Part shown: positions 8,938-17,784 of the stretch, in pieces
Layout of the letters: every line of letters begins with the position of its first letter
Position numbering within the stretch: the first letter of the stretch is position 1
Source: JAEZBP01 sp963832725
GTDB lineage: Bacteria; Myxococcota_A; Polyangia; Polyangiales; Sandaracinaceae
Length of the DNA stretch: 64,000 nucleotides
Assembly (NCBI GenBank): GCA_963832725.1
Contig: CAWHVG010000003.1
Coordinates: forward strand, 1,364,001-1,428,000
Direction of reading: 5' to 3'
Notes under the pieces: model-generated
Database searches by the model: none
The model's input: the letters and a program-made list of their open reading frames with translations, nothing else
What the model was told of the DNA's origin: nothing
Made by a program: the position numbers and the translations under genes

Positions 8938-8951
8938 GGCACGCCCATTGC
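8938..8951 (+). promoter_or_regulatory. sigma-54 (-24/-12) promoter
   Basis: GGCACGCCCATTGC fits the consensus GG-N10-GC, including the CACG and TTGC cores. It points toward the kinase at 9112 and sits next to the palindrome and the divergent sigma-54 activator, so the three elements form a coherent regulatory unit. Confidence 0.55.
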
Positions 8952-9111
8952 GGGCTCGGTGGAGATCTACACTCGGTTGGGGGGACCAGTGGCGGCAACG
9001 AGGTTTGGGGGGTGGCTCGACGCGCGCGGGCCGAAGCGATGGACGGACGCGATCTCACGCTGGGGGACGCGGCCCGGCGAAAACAGGGACGGCGGGAACG
9101 TGACGCGGGCG

Positions 9112-10287
9112 ATGGACGGCGACGATCGCGAGCCTCGTGAGCAGTTGGGGGCCTTCTCCCAGATCCCCGGCCCGGCCGGAATCGTCGGGGTTCGGGGCCA
9201 GGGATCCGAGCGCGGTGAGTTCATTCCGTTGAGCGAGTCCGATCTGACGCATCTCTCCGAGCACCAATCGGAGCGGGACTTCGTCGGGATCATCCTCGAC
9301 TGGACGGACCGTCCGGCGCGTGACCTCTGCGCCTTGAACGAGGCCGCCGACCAAGCGTGCCGCGCGGCGATCCCCTGCGTGGGTGTGGTGGCGACCGCCG
9401 AGGAGGTCGAACTGGCTACCCAGGTCCCCTTCGAGGCCATCGTCGTCCGGGACGGGTCCCCATCCGAGGCTCTCCATCGGGCGGCAGAGCTCTGCCGGCG
9501 GCTGGCCGGGCGTAGCAACTCCGGCGCCAACCCGCGGGAGTACCCGGCCCCTCTCTCGGCACACCGCGAGCTGCGGGAAGAGAACACGCGCCTGCGCCGA
9601 CGCGCCGAGGACGACGAGGTCCGAGCAGCGATGATCGTGCACGACCTGCGCTCGCCGCTCAGTGTAGTCCACGGCGTCGTGGACGAGCTCCTCCTCGACC
9701 TCGCAGGCTCCGACCGCGAGCTGGCCGACATGGCCGCCCGCGCCACCCGGCAGCTCGAGGGCTTGGTGGACCGGCTCGAACAGCTCTACGCCGGTGCGGG
9801 TGAGCCCAGCCGTCCCGAGCGGGTGGAGCTCGGCGCGCTCGCAGAAGGGGTCGGCGAGGGGCTCCGGCACGCGCCCGCTGCACGCGGCAAGCAGCTCGTC
9901 GTGCGGCGCACCGAGCCCGCGCACCTCGAGGCAGACCGCCAGGACCTCGTCCGCGTGCTCGGGAACCTGATCGGGAACGCGCTCCGCCACGCGCGCTCGC
10001 GGGTGGAGGTGGTGGTCGAGAGCGGCCCGCACGAGGTCTCGCTGCGGATCCAAGATGACGGTCCGGGCCTGCCACCGGCTATGCGTGAGCGCCTCTTCGT
10101 CCGCGCGAGCCGAACACCAGGCGCGGGCCGGATGGGGCTCGGACTGGCCATCGTGCAGCGCGCGGTCGAGAGGCATCATGGCCGCGTAGAAGCGTTCGAC
10201 CGTCGCGAGCGCGATGGGGTCGCGGGCGCCTGCTTCGTCGTCCACCTCCCCAAGCATGGAACGGTCGACGGCGTCGACTCGCGCTGA
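9112..10287 (+). CDS. histidine kinase with receiver-like N-terminal domain
   Basis: This kinase is about 391 residues from the ATG at 9112; the frame also opens at 8959, but the sigma-54 start would lie inside it. The N-terminal part (to about residue 140) has a receiver-like alternation (FVGIILDWTD, IPCVGVVATAEE, FEAIVVRDG). The H box is MIVHDLRSPLSVVHG, the N box NLIGNALRHA, and the G boxes IQDDGPGLP and GLGLAIVQRAV, so the catalytic domain looks complete. There are no membrane segments, so it should be cytosolic. It is divergent from the NtrC-type regulator and probably phosphorylates it. Confidence 0.82.
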   Translation: MDGDDREPREQLGAFSQIPGPAGIVGVRGQGSERGEFIPLSESDLTHLSEHQSERDFVGIILDWTDRPARDLCALNEAADQACRAAIPCVGVVATAEEVELATQVPFEAIVVRDGSPSEALHRAAELCRRLAGRSNSGANPREYPAPLSAHRELREENTRLRRRAEDDEVRAAMIVHDLRSPLSVVHGVVDELLLDLAGSDRELADMAARATRQLEGLVDRLEQLYAGAGEPSRPERVELGALAEGVGEGLRHAPAARGKQLVVRRTEPAHLEADRQDLVRVLGNLIGNALRHARSRVEVVVESGPHEVSLRIQDDGPGLPPAMRERLFVRASRTPGAGRMGLGLAIVQRAVERHHGRVEAFDRRERDGVAGACFVVHLPKHGTVDGVDSR

Positions 10288-10481
10288 GGCCGAGCTTCAC
10301 GAGCCGCTCGAACGGCCGACGGCAGAGACGCTCCGGTCGGGTCGGCCGAGTACAGCTCGGAGACCTGCGCGCCGTGCGTCCGGGGCAGCCGCCACGGCGG
10401 CGGTCTCGGCCCGCGAATCACGATGGATTCCGCTGCTTGTGCGCCTGTGGGGTGGGCATACGAGTGTACTGCGAGCGAGCC

Positions 10482-11973
10482 ATGATGCGACGAATCGAAC
10501 ACAAGCTCATCGAGCGGGCCGAGCGCGATCCGAGGAGCATCGCAATCGTAGACGGGGTCGAGCTCGGGTACGCCGAGCTGGCCCGGCGCGCGGGCGGGAT
10601 CGCCGACGCGCTGCGCCGCGCGGGAGTGCGGCCGAAAGACCGCGTCGCGGTGCTCGTGGAGAAGAGCGTCGAGCAGGTGGCCTCGCTCTACGGCGCGTGG
10701 TTGGCCGGCGCCATCGTCGTACCGGTGCACGACGTGCTGAAGCCGAGGCAGATCGGGCACGTGCTCTCGCACAGCGGGAGCCGTGTGCTGCTCGCCGCCG
10801 GGCGACCGCTGCAACGGCTCTCCTCCAGCGATGCGCTCCGAGGCGTCACGGTGATCGACCCCAACGGCATCGGCGCGAAGGCACCTCCGGCGCTCGGTCT
10901 GCCCGGCGACCAGGAGCCAGCGCTGATCCTCTACACCTCCGGATCCACCGGGCTGCCGAAGGGGATCCTCGTCTCGCATGCCAACCTGGTGGCGGGCGCG
11001 CGCATCGTCTCGCGCTACCTCGATCTGCGGCCGGACGAGCGCATCCTCTCGGTCCTTCCCTTCGCGTTCGACTACGGGCTCAATCAGCTCCTCTCGAGCG
11101 TGCACCGCGGCGCGACGCTGGTCCTCGCGCGCTCGCGACTGATGATCCACCTCTGCGAGGCGCTCCGCGATCACCGCATCACCGCGCTGGCGGGCGTGCC
11201 GCCGCTCTGGGCGCAGCTGATGTCGCGGCTCTCGCCGCTGCCGTTGATGGAGCTGCCACACCTCAGGCTGATCACCAACAGCGGGGGCTCCTTCCCGGTC
11301 GAGCTCGTCCGCCGCTACCGCACGCACCTGCCGCACACGCGCATCTTCCTGATGTACGGGCTCTCGGAGGCGTTCCGCTCGACCTATCTGCCGCCCGACG
11401 AGGTCGACACGCGCCCGACGTCGATGGGGCGCGCCATCCCGGAGACGGAGATTCTACGTCTTCGGCGAAGACGGCCGCGACGTCGGACCGGGCGGCGGCA
11501 CCGGCGAGCTGGTCCACGCTGGGCCGACGGTGACCCTCGGCTACTGGGACGATCCGGAGGCGACCGCGCGCGTGTTCCGGCCGCACCCCTCGCACGCCGG
11601 CGCGCCGAGCGTCGTCTACTCGGGCGACCACGTGCGGCGCGACGCGGAGGGCTACCTCTACTTCGTCGGCCGCCGCGACCACATGCTCAAGTGCCACGGT
11701 CACCGCGTCAGCCCGGACGAGGTCGAGGAGGTGATCTACGCGTCGGGGTTGGTCGACGAGGCGGCGGCGCTCGGCGAGCCCGATCCCATCGCCGGCACGC
11801 GCATCGTCGTCCACGTGGTCCCGCGCAAGGCGCGACCCGACCTCGAGCAGGCGCTCCTGAAGCACTGCCGGCGCGAGCTGCCGCGCTACATGATGCCGGC
11901 GCGCATCGTCGTCGCCGACACCCTCCCCCGCACCGCGAGCGGCAAGCTCGACCGACGGAGGCTGGCCGCGTGA
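10482..11973 (+). CDS. AMP-forming acyl/amino acid ligase, one-base interruption
   Basis: This adenylate-forming ligase is about 496 residues after removing the extra base at 11450-11454; the repaired junction is AIPETEIYVFGEDGRD. Motifs in order are ILYTSGSTGLPKG (A3), PFAFDYGLNQ, ITNSGGSFP, MYGLSE, YSGDHVRRDAEGYLYFVGR (A7/A8) and LPRTASGKLDRR with the A10 lysine. It should activate a carboxylate as an acyl-adenylate and pass it to the carrier protein encoded three genes downstream. It resembles ligases of exosortase-linked exopolysaccharide loci and free-standing NRPS A domains. Its stop overlaps the next start (TGATG), so translation is coupled. Confidence 0.85.
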
Positions 11974-13133
11974 TGCACCACCCTACCCCCGACGTGGCGC
12001 GCTGCCTGGAACCGCAGGAGCGCTTCGAGCGGCTGCGCGCCCACCACGTGCGCCGCACCGGCGGTCGCATCCTCGACCTGGCCTATCCCAACGCCGAGGA
12101 GCTCGCGCCCGGCGTGCGCGACGCCATCCGCGAGACGCTCGACGAGGCGCGGGGGCGCGACCTCCAGTACACGCCCTACGGTGGCGCCACCACCGCGCGG
12201 CGCCTGGTCGCGCACGGCCTCAAGCGCACCCACGGGCTGCCTCTGCGTCACGACGACGTCGTGCTCACGCCCGGCGCCATGGCCGCGCTGAGCGTGGTGC
12301 TGGCCGCGGCGCGCGAAGGGGAAGACGACGAAGCGGTGGTGGTCACGCCGTGCTGGCTCGACACGCCGCTCTACTGCTGGCAGCAGGGGCTCCGCCCCGT
12401 GATGGCCCCCGTCGACCGGCGAACCGGCGCCCTCGACCTGGAGCGCGTCGAGGCCGCGCTGAGCCCGCGGACGCGGGTGGTGATCCTCACCCAGCCGGCC
12501 AACCCGACAGGTGTGCTCTACGGGCCGCGCGAGCTCCGCGCGCTGGCGCTTCTCTTGGCCTCGCGCGAGCGACCGCCGCTCTTGATCAGCGACGAGTGCC
12601 ATCGCGACTTCATCTACCCGCCGGCGCGCTTCCTCTCCCCGGCGGCGCTCTACCCGCGAAGCGCCATCGTGCACTCCTTCGGCAAGCGCTTGCTCGTGCA
12701 GGGGCAGCGGCTCGGGTACGTCGCCTTCTCGCCGGCGCTGCGCGAGGAGGGCTGGTCGACGCGGGTGACGCGCCTCTGCCGCGCGATGGGTCACGCGACG
12801 CCCACGGCGCTCATGCAGAGGGCGATGCCGAGGCTGCTCGACGTGAGGCTCGACGTGGTCGCGTTCGGACACAAGCGCGCACAGGCCGTGCACGCGCTCG
12901 AGGCCGCCGGGTACACGCCGGTGCCGGGCGAGCACACCATGTTCGTCTACGTGGAGGCGCCCTTCGCCGACGACTTCGCGTTCGCCGAGGAGGCGGCAAA
13001 CGCGGGCGTGCTGGTGCTCCCTTCCAGCCTCTTCTACGAGCCGGGCCGCTTCCGGATCGCCATCACCGCACCCGACGCGGTGATGGCCCGCGGCCTCGAC
13101 GCGCTGCGCAGCCTGCGACGGGAGGCGGCGTGA
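11973..13133 (+). CDS. PLP-dependent aminotransferase, class I/II fold
   Basis: This 386-residue fold-type-I PLP enzyme has YTPYGGATTARR (substrate and PLP region), NPTG at 177-180, LISDECHRDF around 205-212, and the Schiff-base lysine in SFGKRL (Lys238). Length and motifs match aspartate-aminotransferase-like enzymes. The substrate is unknown. In context it probably makes the amine that the downstream amidase joins to an activated acid. The start overlaps the ligase stop; the stop overlaps the next gene's GTG. Confidence 0.87.
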   Translation: MHHPTPDVARCLEPQERFERLRAHHVRRTGGRILDLAYPNAEELAPGVRDAIRETLDEARGRDLQYTPYGGATTARRLVAHGLKRTHGLPLRHDDVVLTPGAMAALSVVLAAAREGEDDEAVVVTPCWLDTPLYCWQQGLRPVMAPVDRRTGALDLERVEAALSPRTRVVILTQPANPTGVLYGPRELRALALLLASRERPPLLISDECHRDFIYPPARFLSPAALYPRSAIVHSFGKRLLVQGQRLGYVAFSPALREEGWSTRVTRLCRAMGHATPTALMQRAMPRLLDVRLDVVAFGHKRAQAVHALEAAGYTPVPGEHTMFVYVEAPFADDFAFAEEAANAGVLVLPSSLFYEPGRFRIAITAPDAVMARGLDALRSLRREAA

Positions 13134-14384
13134 TCATCCCCGACCTCGTGCTCGCCGGCGGCGGGCCGGCCGCGAACCCGCACGCGCTCGATCCGGCCAC
13201 GCTTCGTGGGCACTTCGCCCTCCATCGGGTCGAGGGCGGGCGACACGAGCTGACCCGCGACCCGCTCGGCGTCCACAAGCTCTTCTTCGCCATCGAGGAC
13301 GGCCAGGTCGAGCACGCGACCTACTACGCCGATCTTCGCGCGCGCGGCTTCTCACCCTCGCACATCTGGTCGGTTCCCTCCGGCCATCGAATGACCATCG
13401 ACCTCGCGCGAAAGCACCTCGCGCTCACGCGCGTGGCGGAGCTTCCGATGGGCCGGGAGGGCGCGGCGACCGACGATGCGTTGGAGGCACACGGACGGGG
13501 CATCGCCGATGCGCTCGAGCGGACCTTCCGAGCGCTGGGGCGCGCGCTGGGCTCGCAGGACGTCTTCGTCACGCTCAGCGGCGGGCTCGACAGCACGGGC
13601 ATCGCGGTGATGGCGAAGGCGACCTTCCCGCGCGTCACGGGCGTGACCTTCGCCATCGACGGAGAGCAGGGCCGATTCGAGCGATCTGGCCAGCGCGCGG
13701 CGGGTGGCGCGCGAGCTCGGCATCGAGCTGCGCGAGATTGTGGTGCGTCCCGACCAATTGCTGGAGATGGTCGACGAGGTGCTCGTGTACGGCCAGGACT
13801 GGCGCGACTTCAACGTGCACTGCGGCCTGGTCAATGCCGCCATCGCCGAGACCCTGCCCGAAGGCGCGGTGGTGCTGACCGGCGACGGAATGAACGAGCT
13901 GATGGCCGACTACACACCGGTGAAGGTCGGGGAGCGGGTCCTCTACGACTTGCCGCGACTCTCGCCGGGACGGCTGCGCCGCTTTCTGATCGGCGGACTG
14001 GACAGCGGCGACCGCGAGGTCGGCATCTTCGCGCGCCACGGAATCCGCTGCGTGCAGCCCTACACCATCTGCGCCGACGCCTACACGGCCCTGCCGGACG
14101 CGTTCGTGACCGGCGCCGACGCCAAGCAGCGCCTGGTGGCGCGGGTCCTCGGCGAGCGCGTGCCCTCGTTCGTGTACGAGCGACCCAAGGTCCGCGCCCA
14201 AGTGGGCTCGAGCGACCAGGTCGGCGGCACGGTCCGCGCGTTGCTCGACCGCGGGCTCGACGGTGCTCGGCTGGCGCATCGCTTCGAAGAGCTCTTGGGG
14301 CTCACCGAGCCCGAACGACGCGCGCTGATCCGCGCGGGCTTCTATCGCTTCCCCACCCGATGGCCGGAGGGCACGAGTTCATGA
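13130..14384 (+). CDS. asparagine-synthase-like amidase, no N-terminal cysteine
   Basis: This enzyme is about 417 residues after removing the extra base at 13674-13678. The first 110 residues keep the shell of an Ntn glutaminase domain (RDPLGVHKLFFA, WSVPSGHRM), but the protein begins VIIPDLV, with no Cys2. Glutamine hydrolysis is therefore not expected. The synthetase half has the PP-loop VTLSGGLDSTG (150-156) and LTGDGMNELM. This combination is seen in beta-lactam synthetases and lasso cyclases, which adenylate a carboxylate and let an amine attack. The GTG overlaps the upstream TGA, and the carrier-protein ATG overlaps its stop. Confidence 0.83.
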
Positions 14385-14674
14385 GCACGACGCCGCTGAT
14401 CGCCGCCACCCGAAACGCGCCGAGCGCGGACCAGATCGCCGGAGAGCTGGAGCGCTTCGTCCGCGTCCAGTTCGACATCCCCGACGACGACGAGGAGTTC
14501 GGTCGGGAGGTCGACCTCTGGGAGGAGGGCTACGTCGACTCCGCCGGCGTGGTCGAGGTGGTCTCCCACCTCGAGGAGCGCTGGGGGGTGAAGATCCCCG
14601 AGGAGGCACTCTTCGACCCGCGCTTCACCCGCATCCGCGGCATGGCCGAGGTCGTGGCTACGCTGACCGACTGA
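14381..14674 (+). CDS. acyl carrier protein
   Basis: This acidic 97-residue carrier protein has the phosphopantetheine site in GYVDSAGVVEV (Ser54 after Asp53), followed by LEERWGVKIPEEAL, typical of carrier-protein helix III. No phosphopantetheinyl transferase is in the window. It ends the four-gene coupled operon and is followed at once by a stem-loop. It probably carries the acid activated by the ligase at 10482. Confidence 0.87.
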   Translation: MSTTPLIAATRNAPSADQIAGELERFVRVQFDIPDDDEEFGREVDLWEEGYVDSAGVVEVVSHLEERWGVKIPEEALFDPRFTRIRGMAEVVATLTD

Positions 14675-14677
14675 AGC

Positions 14678-14706
14678 GAGGACCGTCCGCCGATGCGTCC
14701 TCGCCG
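14678..14706 (+). terminator. stem-loop after carrier-protein gene
   Basis: GCGAGGAC and GTCCTCGC form a perfect 8-bp stem a few bases after the operon stop codon. There is no T run, so intrinsic termination would be imperfect. Confidence 0.4.
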
Positions 14707-14832
14707 CGCGGTGGCCCGGCAGCACGACGACGCCGGGGCTGACCGTGCCACGCGGGCGCTCGTCGGGACCGACGCGCCCAGGCGCCTTCACCGCGAACAT
14801 CGGACCGTCGGGGTCCGGATGGGAGAGCTGCG

Positions 14833-15321
14833 ATGAGACCGCGGGTGCTGGTGGCTGGAGTCGGGAACGTGTTCTTCGGCGACGACGGCTTCGGCGTCGA
14901 GGTCGCGCGCCGGCTCCGCGTCCAGCCCTTGCCGGACGACACCCTCGTGAACGACTTCGGCGTGCGCGGGCTGCATCTGGCGCAGACGCTGCTCGAGCCC
15001 ACCGATCTCCTGATCGTGACGGAGATCGCCCCGCGCGGGGGGCCTCCGGGCTCGCTCTATCTGATCGACCCGCTCCGCGATGCGCACGGCATCGGCACCG
15101 CGGAGGGACACTCTCTCGACATCCCGCTAGTGCTGGCCGCGGTCCGCGCCTTCGGCGGCACCATGCCGCGCGTGCGCATCGTCGGTTGCGAGCCGGCCGA
15201 CCTCGGAGCGCACCTCGGCCTCAGCGATCCCGTTCGTCACGCCGTGTCGCCGGCCATGGAGCTCGTTCGCCGGATGCTGCGGCACGAGCTCGAGCGCCGG
15301 CGACCGCCGGCAACAGGCTGA
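14833..15321 (+). CDS. hydrogenase maturation protease family (HyaD/HybD/HycI-like)
   Basis: This 162-residue peptidase-M52-like protein begins MRPRVLVAGVGNVFFGDDGF then GVEVARRL, the signature start with the metal-binding Asp. An Asp around position 56 and a His in GHSLDIP could complete the nickel-sensing site. Family members clip the C-terminus of the NiFe-hydrogenase large subunit. No hydrogenase structural or hyp gene is nearby, so either a hydrogenase is encoded elsewhere or this member has another target. It follows the carrier-protein operon after a 158-bp gap and stem-loop. Confidence 0.82.
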   Translation: MRPRVLVAGVGNVFFGDDGFGVEVARRLRVQPLPDDTLVNDFGVRGLHLAQTLLEPTDLLIVTEIAPRGGPPGSLYLIDPLRDAHGIGTAEGHSLDIPLVLAAVRAFGGTMPRVRIVGCEPADLGAHLGLSDPVRHAVSPAMELVRRMLRHELERRRPPATG

Positions 15322-15475
15322 CCGAGCGCAGACCGGTCGGGAGGAGCCGATGACCTGGTCGCCACCCACCGCGCGAGGCGCGGCCCGCAGGATGCGCCGC
15401 GGAGCGACGGTCGCCTCGCACCCACACGCGCGAACCCTCCCGGCCGAGGAGGTCGGCGATGCGCGCCAGCAGGAT

Positions 15476-15630
15476 TGGTCGGCCGTCGCCCCCACGAGTA
15501 CGTTCCACCGTGATGCGACGCGCTGCACACCTGGCGGGCCTCTGGTACCCCGGCGAAGCGCGCGCGTGCCGTGAGTGAGGCCATCGAGGCCCACGCTGGC
15601 GGCGGGCCGGACCACGCGCCCCGATCGAGG
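15476..15630 (+). pseudogene. duplicated 5' end of the MEMO-family gene
   Basis: About 155 bp here match 16362-16520 closely, covering the upstream sequence, start codon and first codons. The copy reads MRRAAHLAGLWYPGEARACR and then stops at TGA, where the full gene continues. It is a truncated direct duplication roughly 890 bp upstream of the intact gene. Confidence 0.75.
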
Positions 15631-15734
15631 TCGGCGCGGCGATGGTGGGTCGCTTCGGTGGGCCCCGCATCCGCGAGGCTGTGGGACGGCTCGAGATACC
15701 GGATCCGACGGCGGGCCGCGTTCAGGCGCCGGTC

Positions 15735-16140
15735 ATGGCGCGGAACACGATCGCTCCCGCCATGATCGCGGCCACGGTGACGGCCACGACGCCCACGGCT
15801 CGGGCCCGCGGACGCCACCGCCGCGCGATCGTCATCGCGATCGCCAGCATCAGCAGCGGCGGCCAGACCGGCGCGAAGGGAGCCAGGGCCGCGGCGGCGG
15901 ACCGGGCGGCGGCGCGGTGTGCTCACCGACGGTGGCGTTCGCGACGCAGTCGATCCCGCGGACGTGAGGTTCGAGCGGCTCCTGCGGAGGCAGCGCGCGC
16001 AGATCGACGCACGGGCCGACTCCCACCGGCAGCGGCGTCGGGTGAAGCACGAGACCGACCGGGACGACCGCCACGCGGTGCACAGCGGCGCGGATCGAGA
16101 TCGCGGCGAGCGGCCCGAACGTGGGCGTGTGATCGATGGC
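15735..16140 (-). pseudogene. possible membrane-anchored protein, frame-broken
   Basis: One minus-strand frame reads HRVAVVPVGLVLHPTPLPVG and on to VRGIDCVANATVGEHTAPPP. A second frame from about 15890 reads a hydrophobic tail, WPPLLMLAIAMTIARRW then VVAVTVAAIMAGAIVFRAM. A frame change in a GCC-rich run would join them into one protein with two C-terminal membrane segments. No family is recognised and the start is unclear. Confidence 0.3.
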
Positions 16141-16401
16141 GGCCAGCGCGACACGGCGGTGTCGGACACTGGGGCCTGACCAACACGGCGGGCATCGTCA
16201 ACGCCACGTCGGGCGGTACGCACATCATCCCCAACGACTATCTCTCGCCTCAACACCGCAACGCGCGTTGGGCACGAAATGGGCGAAGGACCGAATCCAC
16301 GGCGCTTGCAACGGAAGGCGCAGACGATGCGCCCCTTCGCGAGCGGGGAGGTGCGCGGACCCGGTTGGCCGGCCGTCGCCCCGCGAGTACGTTCCACGGT
16401 G

Positions 16402-17241
16402 ATGCGACGCGCTGCAACCCTGGCGGGCCTCTGGTACCCCGGCGAGGCGCGCGCCTGCCGTGAGGCCATCGAGGTCCACGCTGGCGACGCGAGCACGACC
16501 GGGCCGGACCGACGCGCCTCGATCGGCCCTCACGCCGGGTGGGCGTACTCGGGAGACTGCGCGGCCCGCACCTACCGCGCGCTCGGCCGGCGCGACGCCG
16601 ACGTCGTCGTGATCTTCGGCTCCCATCGCGGGCCGCACGGACCGAACACGCTCTTCCGCGGCGAGGGTTGGGAGACGCCGCTGGGCGTGCTCGAGACGGA
16701 CCGCGAGCTGACCGCGCGCATCGGCGACGCGCTCCGCCTCGACGACGAGCCCATCCGGCCGACGCGCCCCGACAACGCGGCCGAGCTGCACATGCCCTTC
16801 GCGCGCTACTTCTTCCCGAAGGCGTCGCTGGTCATGCTCGGCGTGGCCGCGTCCGAGATCGCGATCGAGATTGGCGCCACCGTCGGCGCGCTCGCGCGCG
16901 ATCTCGATCGGGACGCAGTCTTCGTAGGCTCGACGGACCTGACCCACTACGGGCCGAGCTACGAGTTCGCGCCGGCGGGCGCGGGGCCGGACGCCGTCGC
17001 CTGGGTTCGGGAGCAGAACGACGCGGGCTTCCTCGACGCCGTGCTCGCGACCGACTCGCGACGCGCGCTCGATCACGCGACGCGCGCACAGAGCGCGTGC
17101 TGTCCCGGGGCGGCGGTCGCGGCGATCGAAGCCGCCCGAGCCTACGAAGGCACGCTCCGCCCGGCGTTGGTCGACCACTACCTCAGCTACGACGTCCGCC
17201 CCGGCCCGAGCTTCGTCGGCTACGCCGGCGTCGTCCTCTGA
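16402..17241 (+). CDS. MEMO-family protein (AmmeMemoRadiSam system protein B)
   Basis: This 279-residue MEMO-like protein starts MRRAATLAGLWYPGEARACR. Motifs are IGPHAGWAYSGDCAARTY, VIFGSHRGPHGPNT, NAAELHMPFARYFFP and VGSTDLTHYGP. The fold resembles metal-dependent non-haem dioxygenases. In many genomes MEMO, an AMMECR1 protein and a radical SAM protein are linked, but neither partner is nearby, so the biochemical role is unknown. A truncated duplicate of the 5' end lies upstream. Confidence 0.85.
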   Translation: MRRAATLAGLWYPGEARACREAIEVHAGDASTTGPDRRASIGPHAGWAYSGDCAARTYRALGRRDADVVVIFGSHRGPHGPNTLFRGEGWETPLGVLETDRELTARIGDALRLDDEPIRPTRPDNAAELHMPFARYFFPKASLVMLGVAASEIAIEIGATVGALARDLDRDAVFVGSTDLTHYGPSYEFAPAGAGPDAVAWVREQNDAGFLDAVLATDSRRALDHATRAQSACCPGAAVAAIEAARAYEGTLRPALVDHYLSYDVRPGPSFVGYAGVVL

Positions 17242-17286
17242 TCCGCCTTCACGGGACGCTGCCTCGGCCCCGACGCGCGACGCGCT

Positions 17287-17709
17287 TCACGCCTCTTCGA
17301 CGAGCCGGTCGCGCACCGCGGCGAGCACGTCGACGCTGCTGACGATGCCGACCAGCTCGCTCGTCTCTTCATCGACCACCGGCACCGCGTTGACGCGTTC
17401 GCCCACCATGAGGTCGATCACCTCGACCACGTCGGAGCTCGGATCGACCGTGAGCAGGTTCGCGCTCATCACGGAGGACACGCTGGCGCCGAGCCGGGCC
17501 TTGAGGCGCTCGAGCGCCGCCATGTCCGCCGTCATCGAGACCCCGAAGCTCCGCAGATCGCGGTCGCTCAGCATCCCGACCAACTCGCGCCCGCGCACCA
17601 CCGGGAGGTGTCGGATCCCCTTCGCCTCCATGATCTCGAGCGCCACGCCGAGCGTCGCGGTCTCGTCGACGGTGGTGACGTCGTCGGTCATGATCTCGTC
17701 TGCGTTCAT
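17287..17709 (-). CDS. two-CBS-domain protein
   Basis: This 140-residue protein consists of a pair of CBS domains: IMTDDVTTVDETATLGVALE then GIRHLPVVRGRELVGMLSDRDL, and VMSANLLTVDPSS then AVPVVDEETSELVGIVSSVD. CBS pairs bind adenine nucleotides and regulate partner proteins; the partner is not evident. The ATG at 17709 has GGAGG at good spacing, better than the ATG at 17751. It is downstream of the TPP enzyme on the same strand with about 75 bp between them. Confidence 0.85.
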   Translation of the reverse strand: MNADEIMTDDVTTVDETATLGVALEIMEAKGIRHLPVVRGRELVGMLSDRDLRSFGVSMTADMAALERLKARLGASVSSVMSANLLTVDPSSDVVEVIDLMVGERVNAVPVVDEETSELVGIVSSVDVLAAVRDRLVEEA

Positions 17710-17784
17710 CGCCTGCCTCCACCCGCTGGGGTCTGCCCAATAGGTAGACACGCGCCGCTCGTGCGCAGCCGGCGAGGGCGGCGT

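Larger units (their letters stand above)
15322..16401. other. interval of duplicated and decayed sequence
   Basis: Contains a duplicated 5' fragment of the MEMO gene (15476-15630) and a frame-broken minus-strand ORF (15735-16140). Near 16180-16250 a plus-strand peptide TNTAGIVNATSGGTHIIPN has no gene around it. No complete gene is supportable. Confidence 0.5.

Noticed and set aside
13130..14384. True glutamine-dependent asparagine synthetase AsnB
   Set aside because: There is no N-terminal Cys, the protein is shorter than AsnB, and it sits in a coupled operon with a ligase and carrier protein.
14833..15321. A hydrogenase gene cluster around the maturation-protease homologue
   Set aside because: No hydrogenase subunit or hyp gene is present in the flanking sequence.
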